39,889 bases of DNA. Origin: Paludibacteraceae bacterium. Its GTDB lineage: Bacteria > Bacteroidota > Bacteroidia > Bacteroidales > Paludibacteraceae. The position numbers and the translations under genes were made by a program. The notes below the pieces were generated by a model, which was not told the DNA's origin, did not search any database, and worked only from the letters and a program-made list of their open reading frames with translations. Positions 33,061 through 39,889 of this stretch are shown one piece after another (the stretch's first letter is position 1; every line of letters begins with the position of its first letter). Where the stretch lies: assembly GCA_017553575.1 (NCBI GenBank), contig JAFZKQ010000098.1, positions 1-39,889 of the forward strand, in the 5' to 3' direction.

Positions 33061-35502
33061 ATGGATAAACTCGGATTGTTGATAAGTAGATGTAAGGACT
33101 CCGCTTTCGTGCGTGGTTGCTCTCGTTGCCTTGCGAAGATTTTCGGATGGATTCGCTCCAAAATAGAGCGGATGGGCTGGAAGAAGCGTATAGCATGGTG
33201 TTCTTTTATCGTACTGTTTATTCTGTGGTTCTTCTCTTTGCCCAATCCCTTGTTTGCCCCCTCCTATTCGACGGTTGTGACTGATGCCAATGGTACTCTT
33301 CTGGGCGCTCGTTTGGCGGCCGACGGCCAGTGGCGTTTCCCCGTGAGTGACTCTGTCCCATACAAGATGGAGCGTTGCATTGTGATGTTCGAAGACCAAT
33401 ATTTCTGGATGCATCCGGGCGTCAATCCTGTCTCTGTCGTCCGCGCCATTCGGCAGAACCTGACGGCAGGGCATGTGGTGAGTGGAGGAAGTACGTTGAC
33501 CATGCAGGTGATTCGTAGTTGCCGAGGGCATCAAGTGCGCTCTTTTACGGAAAAATTCATAGAGATGTCGATGGCTCTTCGTTTGGAATTGACCTATTCC
33601 AAGTCGGAGATCTTAAAACTATATTTGGACAATGCTCCGTTTGGAGGCAACACAGTTGGCGTGCGTAGTGCTTCGTGGCGTTATTTTGGTCGTTCGTGTG
33701 ACAACCTCTCGTGGGGTGAGTCGGCTCTGTTGGCTGTCTTGCCGAATGCTCCATCTTTAATCCATCCGGGAAAGAATCGACAATTGCTATTGGAAAAGCG
33801 CAATCGCCTATTGAAAAAACTGAAGGAGGAGGGGGTCATCGATGAGGAGACTTGTGAGTTGGCTATCTCGGAGCCTTTGCCGGGCAGCCCCCAAAGCCTG
33901 CAGTTTGCCGCTCCCCATTTGGTGGATCGTATGCGTGCGACGAGAAAGAGCGACAAGGTCATTCGAAGCACGGTAGACTATACGTTGCAGAAGAGTGTGG
34001 AGGGGATGGTGACTCATTTCAAGTCCATCTATGCCCAAAACCAAGTCCAAAACATGGCTGTGATCGTGGCGGAGACCCGTACGGGCAATGTCTTGGCTTA
34101 TTGCGGTAACGCCGAATACAATCAGGAGGATAATAACCATGTGGATGTCATAATGGCCAATCGTAGTACAGGCAGTACGTTGAAACCCTTCCTTTTCAAT
34201 GCCATGATAGAGGATGGCGAGCTGTTGCCTGACATGCTCCAGCCGGATATCCCCATACAGATAGCGGGTTATCGCCCGAACAATTACGAGCGGAAATTTG
34301 ATGGTGCCGTGCCGGCTAACGAGGCATTGGCCCGCTCATTGAACATACCTGCGGTGCTGCAGCTCCGTGAGTATGGTATCCCCCGATTCATGGATTATTT
34401 GAAACGCATGGGTATCACCTCGCTCAACTATTCGGCGGAGCATTATGGACTGACGCTGATTTTGGGTGGGGCGGAAGGCTCTTTGTGGGAGATTACGGGA
34501 GCCTATGCAAGCATGGCACGTACCTTGTTGCGCTATACAGATTCACAAACCTATGCGGAGGACGACATCCATCCCTTGCGTTTGACGGAAGTGCCCGACG
34601 AGGAGGTGCGCTTGCGGAAGAATCCGCCACTCTTCCAAGCTCAGGCCGTTTGGCAAACGGTCAATGCGTTGAAGGAGGTGAATCGTCCGGGAGTCGCAAA
34701 CTATTGGAGGTTATTCTCCTCCTCTCGTTTGGTGGCCTGGAAGACGGGAACCAGCTTCGGTAATAAGGATGCGTGGGCGATTGGTGTGACGCCTGAGTAT
34801 GTGGTGGGCGTCTGGATCGGCAATGCCGATGGCGAGGGTCGAGCCGGACTGACGGGTATCTCTTATGCGGCTCCAGTCCTCTTCTCTGTCTTCAACCGCC
34901 TGCCTGCGACGACATGGTTCCGTGAGCCTGCCGGCATGACGGAGATTGAGATTTGTGCGCAGAGTGGTTTCCGAAAGGGAATAAATTGTCCGGACTCTAA
35001 GGTGGTGAAGGGGTATGAACCGCAGTTCGAGACCCGCGCTTGCCCTTATCATAAGATTGTTCATCTGACTAAAGATGAGCAGTATCGTGTCAATTCCTCC
35101 TGTCTCTCCGTCTCTGAGATGGCCCATGTCTCATGGTTCGTCTTGCCGCCTTCGATGGAGTGGTATTACAAGAAGCATAGTGCTTCGTATCGTGAGTTGC
35201 CGCCGTTCATGCCGGGTTGTAATCCGGATGAGAATACGCTTCCGATGGAGTTCATCTATCCGAAGGAGAGCGGTAAGTTGTTTATCCCGAGGGACATTGA
35301 CGGCAAGCGGAGCGAGATCATTTTTGAGGTGGCCCATCGGAATAAGTCGGCGATTCTTTATTGGCATCTGGACAACGTGTATTTGGGTGAGACCACCGAG
35401 TTCCATCAGATGGGAGTCGATGCGGAGTTGGGCGTCCATGTGATGACGGTTGCCGACGGCGACGGAAATATGATAACGAAGAAGTTTGAAATTGTGGAGT
35501 GA
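33061..35502 (+). CDS. pbpC: Penicillin-binding protein 1C
   Basis: An 813-residue bifunctional peptidoglycan synthase, anchored in the inner membrane. The membrane helix is at about 44-62 (IAWCSFIVLFILWFFSLPNP). The GT51 glycosyltransferase domain (about 85-275) has E111 in MFEDQYFWMHPG and GGSTLTMQ at 142-149. The transpeptidase domain (about 300-600) has S372 and K375 in STGSTLKPF, S426-L-N428, and K561-TGTS. The C-terminal 110 residues are the PBP1C-specific domain (FIYPKESGKLFIPRDIDG, then IILYWHLDN-like strands and GVHVMTVADGDGN). All catalytic residues are intact. In many genomes pbpC follows an alpha-2-macroglobulin gene; that gene is not in view. The EptA-like gene begins 40 bases downstream and may share its transcript. 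Confidence 0.96.
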   Translation: MDKLGLLISRCKDSAFVRGCSRCLAKIFGWIRSKIERMGWKKRIAWCSFIVLFILWFFSLPNPLFAPSYSTVVTDANGTLLGARLAADGQWRFPVSDSVPYKMERCIVMFEDQYFWMHPGVNPVSVVRAIRQNLTAGHVVSGGSTLTMQVIRSCRGHQVRSFTEKFIEMSMALRLELTYSKSEILKLYLDNAPFGGNTVGVRSASWRYFGRSCDNLSWGESALLAVLPNAPSLIHPGKNRQLLLEKRNRLLKKLKEEGVIDEETCELAISEPLPGSPQSLQFAAPHLVDRMRATRKSDKVIRSTVDYTLQKSVEGMVTHFKSIYAQNQVQNMAVIVAETRTGNVLAYCGNAEYNQEDNNHVDVIMANRSTGSTLKPFLFNAMIEDGELLPDMLQPDIPIQIAGYRPNNYERKFDGAVPANEALARSLNIPAVLQLREYGIPRFMDYLKRMGITSLNYSAEHYGLTLILGGAEGSLWEITGAYASMARTLLRYTDSQTYAEDDIHPLRLTEVPDEEVRLRKNPPLFQAQAVWQTVNALKEVNRPGVANYWRLFSSSRLVAWKTGTSFGNKDAWAIGVTPEYVVGVWIGNADGEGRAGLTGISYAAPVLFSVFNRLPATTWFREPAGMTEIEICAQSGFRKGINCPDSKVVKGYEPQFETRACPYHKIVHLTKDEQYRVNSSCLSVSEMAHVSWFVLPPSMEWYYKKHSASYRELPPFMPGCNPDENTLPMEFIYPKESGKLFIPRDIDGKRSEIIFEVAHRNKSAILYWHLDNVYLGETTEFHQMGVDAELGVHVMTVADGDGNMITKKFEIVE

Positions 35503-35542
35503 TTTGTTTATTTTTGGTTAAGGATGACAATTTTTTTTCGGT

Positions 35543-37261
35543 ATGGTATTGGAAGGTAGAAAGAAGGAAATGTGGGTGATGGCACTGCTGTTGTTGCTGC
35601 TAATGTTGCCGAATCTTGTCGTAGCTTTTATGGCGGAGGAGTTGGACGGCTTTGTCGTGAAGAAGTTGGGCTATTTGGCGGTTTCCTTCGCTTGTCTCTT
35701 TGCGCCCGCACTTGTCCTCAAACGGAAGGTCTATTTCTTGTTGGAGGGAATCTTTTGCCTGCCGTTGGCTCCGATTGAGTTGGCCAGTATGTTTTTGAAC
35801 CATTCCACCATTCATTTCATGATGATGGATACCCTTTTCAGTACCAATTGGTATGAGGCGTTTGAGTTGACTTCCTCGGTTTGGCCCTTCTTCTTGCTTT
35901 TCTTGCTGACGCTAACCCTCTATTTCTTCTTGACAATTCGCTATGTGCGAAACGAATCGTTCTTTTCCACGAAGGTGAGAAAACTGTTTATGGTTTCGTT
36001 CTCTCTGCTTTTTGTCGTTGGCTTCTCCTATTTCCTTGTTTTGGCTCGCACTTTGTTGATGAGCGAAGGGACTACGTTTAAGGATAATTTGGTGGATGCC
36101 AAGGATTTGATGGTCGAGAAGTTTCGTAAGATTTTCCCGTTTGATGTCTATATCGCCACGAGTGAGGTCTTTGAACATCGTGCGCAGGTTCGTGAGATGC
36201 AGGCCTCCCTTTCGAATTTCTCTTTTGGTATCCAACCGAAGGAGGATCAGGACGAGGAACTTTTCGTCTTGGTGATCGGGGAGACGGCCCGTTGGAAAAG
36301 CTTTGGGCTCAATGGCTATCCTCGGCCCACAACGCCTAAATTGGCGAATCAAAAGAATTTGGTTTCCTATTCCCATCTGATTACGCAGGCCAACCTCACC
36401 AGTCATTCCGTTCCTTTGATCCTTACGCGGGCTGACGCGCTCCATCGTAGGCAGGCGGACTTCGAGAAGTCAATCTGTGAAGCCTTTGCCGAAGCTGGTT
36501 TTTATACGGCGTGGTTGAGTAGTCAGGTCTTGACGCCCTATCAAGAGCGAATCATCAGTACCTGTGATAGCAGTGTGGTTTTGGATAAGATGATTTCGAA
36601 AAGCAATTCGTATGATTTGAATCTGGTCCCTTCGTTTGAGGGTCTCCTTTCGCAGCCTGCCTCAAAAAAGTTTATCGTGATTCATTCTATGGGTAGCCAT
36701 TTTAAGTATAATGAGCGGTATCCTTCGGATTCGACTTATTTCCAGCCAAGTTTTGACAACACGATGGATTTCCTGTCGGCCTCATCCGAGAACGTCGACT
36801 ATCTTGTCAATGCCTACGACAACTCAATCCGATATACAGATGCTTTCTTGTCTGCCCTTATCCAAAAGATGGAGGCGCGTGGGGGCGTCTGGTCTATGGT
36901 CTACTTGTCGGATCATGGGGAAAACCTCTATGACGACGAGCGGAAACTGATTCTGCACGGAACGTTGGTGGTCTCGGAGTACGAGGCACATATTCCCTTC
37001 CTGGTGGCTTATTCGGATGGCTACCAAAGCCGTTATCCAGAGAAGGTGCAGAGCATCCTCGACAATAAGGACAAAAATCAGACCTCTGCGGTGGTTTTCC
37101 ACTCTTTGCTGGACATGGCAGGCATTCAATCAGACGTGGTGGCAGACTCCTTGTCCATCGGAAGCCCGAATTTGCAGGATTTGGATTCCGCTTACGTCAT
37201 GAATGGCGACATGAAACCTATTCTCTTTGATTTCAGCCGATTGGAAAAGGCTGGAAAGTGA
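35543..37261 (+). CDS. Phosphoethanolamine transferase, EptA-like
   Basis: A 572-residue inner-membrane enzyme of the YhjW/EptA alkaline-phosphatase-like superfamily. It transfers phosphoethanolamine from phosphatidylethanolamine, usually to lipid A. Five membrane helices occupy about 10-185, followed by the periplasmic catalytic domain (from about 235). Metal and nucleophile motifs are present: VIGETARWKSFGLNGYPRPT with E247, NLTSHSVP with the probable nucleophile T286, IVIHSMGSHFKYNERYP, and YLSDHGENLYDD with D457-H458. The usual TSVPCMFS box reads SHSVPLILT here, without its cysteine. In Bacteroides such enzymes decorate the lipid A 1-phosphate and reduce sensitivity to cationic peptides. 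The substrate is inferred. The gene lies 40 bases after pbpC, as an envelope operon partner. Confidence 0.88.
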   Translation: MVLEGRKKEMWVMALLLLLLMLPNLVVAFMAEELDGFVVKKLGYLAVSFACLFAPALVLKRKVYFLLEGIFCLPLAPIELASMFLNHSTIHFMMMDTLFSTNWYEAFELTSSVWPFFLLFLLTLTLYFFLTIRYVRNESFFSTKVRKLFMVSFSLLFVVGFSYFLVLARTLLMSEGTTFKDNLVDAKDLMVEKFRKIFPFDVYIATSEVFEHRAQVREMQASLSNFSFGIQPKEDQDEELFVLVIGETARWKSFGLNGYPRPTTPKLANQKNLVSYSHLITQANLTSHSVPLILTRADALHRRQADFEKSICEAFAEAGFYTAWLSSQVLTPYQERIISTCDSSVVLDKMISKSNSYDLNLVPSFEGLLSQPASKKFIVIHSMGSHFKYNERYPSDSTYFQPSFDNTMDFLSASSENVDYLVNAYDNSIRYTDAFLSALIQKMEARGGVWSMVYLSDHGENLYDDERKLILHGTLVVSEYEAHIPFLVAYSDGYQSRYPEKVQSILDNKDKNQTSAVVFHSLLDMAGIQSDVVADSLSIGSPNLQDLDSAYVMNGDMKPILFDFSRLEKAGK

Positions 37262-37262
37262 T

Positions 37263-37697
37263 TTATAGGTTGCGTGAGCTTTCAAAGTTGAGAATGAAGC
37301 TGCCAATCATCAGAAGAATGTATATGACGATGTAGCTCAGCAGGAGAACCATTTTAAGCTCGTACGAATAGATTAAGTAGGCTCCCAAGAAGAAGAGTCC
37401 TGCCGTGCCGTAGGTGATCAATGAGGTTTTGATGTCCTGCCAGACTTTTTTGCTGCATAGAGAATAGATCCCCCTTGATATGTCGAATACACAGAAAAAG
37501 AGGAGTGCGATTAACGTCAGGAACGTTGGTGCGAAGAAGAGTTCTCCTTTTCCACTGTAGTAGCCAATGATGCCTGTGGAGCATAGAATTACTCCTGCAT
37601 ACATGAGGATTCTCGACTTTGCCTCTTCTTTAGAGCCGTGGCGGAAGAATATCACATAGATTGTGAATAGGACGGATAAAATTAGGATAGAAGCCAT
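37263..37697 (-). CDS. Four-helix membrane protein, unknown
   Basis: A 144-residue protein with four or five hydrophobic helices: ILILSVLFTIYVIFF, ILMYAGVILCSTGIIGYYS, FFAPTFLTLIALLFFCVFDI, LITYGTAGLFFLGAYLIYSY and MVLLLSYIVIYILLMIGSFI. It ends in NFESSRNL. No family was recognised. It is convergent with the EptA-like gene, with one base between their stops. The minus-strand gene at 37736-37927 lies upstream and could be on the same message (gap 38 bases). Confidence 0.65.
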   Translation of the reverse strand: MASILILSVLFTIYVIFFRHGSKEEAKSRILMYAGVILCSTGIIGYYSGKGELFFAPTFLTLIALLFFCVFDISRGIYSLCSKKVWQDIKTSLITYGTAGLFFLGAYLIYSYELKMVLLLSYIVIYILLMIGSFILNFESSRNL

Positions 37698-37735
37698 AAG
37701 TGCTGTTTGTTTAAATGTTTATAAATCGATTTTAA

Positions 37736-37927
37736 TTAATTTCTCACCCATATATGTGCCGGTAAGGCAGTTACTGTTTGGGTAATTGCAATATTACGAG
37801 TATCTTTGATCGAGACTTTAAAGTTTGCGATGCTGTCGTTTTTGACTTTTGGGGCATGCGCCCTTATATTCGCCAACAAACCTAGTAAGACGAAAGGCAA
37901 AATCTTTATTAATTGGCTCGCATTCAT
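37736..37927 (-). CDS. Small secreted peptide, unknown
   Basis: A 63-residue product with a signal peptide (MNASQLIKILPFVLLGLLAN, then IRAHA) and a mature part of about 38 residues (KVKNDSIANFKVSIKDTRNI, then ITQTVTALPAHIWVRN). It contains no cysteines. An ATG at 37939 would add four residues. An exact -7 box (TAACTTTG) lies 35 bases upstream. The mature peptide could be one small beta-hairpin domain. The signal sequence plus promoter make it more than a chance frame, but homologues would be needed to be sure. Confidence 0.5.
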   Translation of the reverse strand: MNASQLIKILPFVLLGLLANIRAHAPKVKNDSIANFKVSIKDTRNIAITQTVTALPAHIWVRN

Positions 37928-37961
37928 AATAGATGTCATGTTTTATATTCATTGCGTTTTA

Positions 37962-37969
37962 CAAAGTTA
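37962..37969 (-). promoter_or_regulatory. -7 box upstream of the small secreted peptide
   Basis: TAACTTTG on the minus strand (37969-37962), identical to the boxes before ilvE and the cinA-type gene. The -33 element is not visible. Confidence 0.5.
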
Positions 37970-38122
37970 TAATAAAAACCGAAAAGTTGTTATATTTTAA
38001 AAGATTTTTTTATAGATATTTTTGTTGTCATGTGAATGTGATGGGTGTATCTTGTATTTGTTAAAGCAAGGGTTGGTGTTTATTTATAACATTCTTATTC
38101 GGTATTCAAACATTTCGTAATA

Positions 38123-39889
38123 ATGGCTACAAATAAAAAATGGGATGAGTTCACTTGTCTTGTTGAGGCAAAAAAGTACAAGACGGCAAGAGATTTTCAA
38201 AAAGGCAGTCCAGGGGCGTATAATGCGGCTCAGAAAAATAATTGGCTATATGAATATGTTTGGTTGGAACGAAAATGTAAGCCCAATGGCTATTGGAATG
38301 AAGAAACATGTCGAATAGAAGCATTGAAATATAAGTCAAGGAGTGAATTTGAAAAAGGATGTAGGGGAGCTTATAAAGTCGCTTGTAAAAATAAATGGCT
38401 TGATGGTTATAAGTGGTTGGAACAGAAACATAAACCCAATAATTATTGGAATGAGGAAACATGTAGGGCGGAATCTTTGAAATATAAAACAAGGAGCGAA
38501 TTCCAAAAGGCTTGTTCTGGTGCATATCTTGTCGCTAGTAAAAATGGTTGGATAGAAGATTACGATTGGCTTGAGAAAAAACAAAACGCCAAAGGCTATT
38601 GGACTAAGGAAAGGTGTTGTGAAGAGGCAAAAAAGTATTTTTCTAGAGGAGATGTTCAAAACGGTTGTAAAGCTGCATATGGAGTGGCTTGGAAAAATGG
38701 ATGGCTTGATGAATATTCTTGGTTTTCAGATCCTAGGACAACAAAAAAATGGAATTATGAAACGTGTCAAAAAGAAGCCTTGAAATACAAATCGAGAGTC
38801 GAATTTGTTAATGCTAGTCCAGGAGCCTATAAGGTCGCGCGTGAAAACAATTGGTTGGATCATTATGATTGGATGGAGAGGCCTGTTGTGCACAATAAAA
38901 AATGGGATAAGGAAAGTTGTCGTGAGGAAGCAAAAAAATATAAGTCTAAATCGGATTTTTCAAAAGGAAGTGGTGGCGCTTATAATGTTGCTTGTGCAAA
39001 TGGATGGCTTGATGATTATGATTGGTTTGATGTCTTATGGGAAAAGAAATGGGATGAGGAGTCTTGTCGAAAAGAAGCCTTAAAGTATGTCTCAAGAAAA
39101 GATTTTGCGGATAATATGCCAGGGGCATATAGGGTGGCGCGTGTAAACGGGTGGCTTGATGATTATGATTGGTTCTTGGAGCCTCCAAAAAGAGATTATT
39201 GGGATATAGATACATGTTTGGAAGAAGCAAAAAAATACCACTCAAAACTTGAGTTTGCAAGAAATTGTAGGCGGGGCTATGATGTGGCACGAGAGAATGG
39301 ATGGCTAAACGATTATGATTGGTTCATGGAGTCTCCTAGAAGGAATTATTGGAATGAGAATACTTGCAAGGAAGAAGCTATGAAGTATACGACAAGGTCT
39401 GATTTCCAAGATGGAAGTAGTGGAGCCTATGGTGTTGCTTCCAAAAATGGGTGGTTAGAACAATATGATTGGTTGGAATTGAAACAAAAACCGAAAGGCT
39501 TTTGGAATAAAGAAACATGTAGAGAAGAGGCATTGAAATACAAGTCAAGAAGCGAAATGCAAAAAAATTGTATTGGCGCTTATGTCGTTGCTCGCAAAAA
39601 TGGGTGGTTGGATGAGTATACTTGGTTGAAAAACGAAAAACTATTTTCGGAAACGGGGCGTTGGTATAATGTATATGTATATGAATGGAAAGAACTTAAT
39701 AGCATATATGTTGGCATTTCTATTGATGTTAAAAAAAGGCAGTTACAGCATCAACAAGAAGGTAGTTCTGTTTTTAATTTCTCCAAGAAACACAATGTTG
39801 AAATTCCAGAGATGGAAATTATAGAAGATCACTTAATTCCTACTCAAGCACAAGAATTGGAAGCTTATTACATAGATTACTATAAAGAG
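38123..39889 (+). CDS. Ten-module repeat protein with GIY-YIG nuclease domain, 3'-partial
   Basis: The frame opens at ATG 38123 and has no stop through the window end (589 codons). Residues 7-511 are ten tandem modules of 49-51 residues, each of the form W-(D/N)-x-x-(S/T)-C-x-x-E-A-x-K-Y-x-S-R-x-(E/D)-F, then G-A-Y-x-V-A-x-x-N-G-W-L-D-x-Y-D-W. A GIY-YIG domain begins near residue 513: RWYNVYVYEWKELNSIYVGI, then the catalytic-type Arg and His in KKRQLQH, and ELEAYYIDYYKE with the metal-binding-type Glu. The last strand is cut off. Such modules occur singly or in pairs in phage and bacterial GIY-YIG proteins; ten is remarkable. They may bind DNA, but this is not shown. The gene is visibly more AT-rich than its neighbours, suggesting acquisition. 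A near-match promoter (TTTG 38021, TATCTTG 38048) lies upstream. Confidence 0.85.
   Translation, partial: MATNKKWDEFTCLVEAKKYKTARDFQKGSPGAYNAAQKNNWLYEYVWLERKCKPNGYWNEETCRIEALKYKSRSEFEKGCRGAYKVACKNKWLDGYKWLEQKHKPNNYWNEETCRAESLKYKTRSEFQKACSGAYLVASKNGWIEDYDWLEKKQNAKGYWTKERCCEEAKKYFSRGDVQNGCKAAYGVAWKNGWLDEYSWFSDPRTTKKWNYETCQKEALKYKSRVEFVNASPGAYKVARENNWLDHYDWMERPVVHNKKWDKESCREEAKKYKSKSDFSKGSGGAYNVACANGWLDDYDWFDVLWEKKWDEESCRKEALKYVSRKDFADNMPGAYRVARVNGWLDDYDWFLEPPKRDYWDIDTCLEEAKKYHSKLEFARNCRRGYDVARENGWLNDYDWFMESPRRNYWNENTCKEEAMKYTTRSDFQDGSSGAYGVASKNGWLEQYDWLELKQKPKGFWNKETCREEALKYKSRSEMQKNCIGAYVVARKNGWLDEYTWLKNEKLFSETGRWYNVYVYEWKELNSIYVGISIDVKKRQLQHQQEGSSVFNFSKKHNVEIPEMEIIEDHLIPTQAQELEAYYIDYYKE
38141..39661 (+). 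repeat. Ten coding repeats of about 150 bases
   Basis: The leading Trp codons fall at 38141, 38294, 38447, 38600, 38750, 38903, 39050, 39200, 39350 and 39503, a period of 147-153 bases. Protein conservation is strong, while DNA identity between copies is only moderate. The array is therefore old or selected for diversity rather than freshly amplified. Confidence 0.9.

Noticed and set aside
38571-39083. Short plus-strand frames at 38571-38783 and 38805-39083
   Set aside because: They are out-of-frame shadows of the repeat-GIY-YIG gene; their apparent repetition only mirrors the real 150-base repeats.
38141-39655. Regularly spaced repeats considered as a CRISPR array
   Set aside because: Period is about 150 bases, the repeats are coding and only moderately similar at DNA level, and no cas genes are present.

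Overview
The window looks like a chromosomal segment of a member of the Bacteroidota, most likely the order Bacteroidales. The reasons are: a hybrid two-component regulator with a periplasmic propeller and an AraC output; at least three proteins ending in known or probable type IX secretion (T9SS) sorting domains; families largely confined to this phylum (DUF4295, DUF3078, the DUF2027/Smr protein); and promoters matching the Bacteroidetes pattern TTTG, about 19-22 bases, TAnnTTTG. No rRNA, tRNA, CRISPR array, insertion sequence or prophage core gene was seen. Both ends cut genes: the frame of the first gene is open to base 2, and the last gene is open to base 39889.

Layout. Bases 2-4812 hold five tandem plus-strand paralogues of a secreted or membrane-anchored family that I do not recognise. 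Bases 4860-7331 (minus) hold ilvE, the rpmB-rpmG-DUF4295 ribosomal operon and a cinA/pncC-type amidase. Bases 7613-9026 (plus) hold a PagL-like outer-membrane protein and a small membrane protein. Bases 9250-9400 hold a complete tiny transcription unit: operator-like palindrome, -7 box, a 15-codon Lys-rich ORF and a strong terminator. Bases 9695-14864 (minus) hold the large hybrid regulator and a PorT-like beta-barrel. Bases 15243-17932 (plus) hold a small T9SS client overlapping a Cthe_2159-type carbohydrate-binding protein, then a LURP-one/scramblase-like protein. Bases 18211-21141 hold a lipoprotein and a DUF2027-Smr protein, divergent from queA. Bases 21135-28370 (minus) hold a VanZ-like protein, an eight-repeat protein with a type B T9SS domain, a DUF1294 protein, a DUF3078 protein and a TPR protein. 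Bases 28771-37261 (plus) hold an unknown protein, an anchored thioredoxin, a pectinesterase, pbpC and an EptA-like phosphoethanolamine transferase. Bases 37263-37927 (minus) hold two small envelope proteins. From 38123 (plus) runs a protein with ten tandem 50-residue modules followed by a GIY-YIG nuclease domain.

The common theme is cell envelope and secretion: peptidoglycan synthesis (pbpC), lipid A modification (EptA-like and possibly the PagL-like protein), outer-membrane barrels and T9SS cargo. Pectin is a weaker second theme (pectinesterase, Cthe_2159-like protein, orphan hybrid regulator), but no SusC/SusD pair or pectate lyase is present. The two most unusual objects are the five-gene paralogue array on the left and the repeat-GIY-YIG protein on the right.
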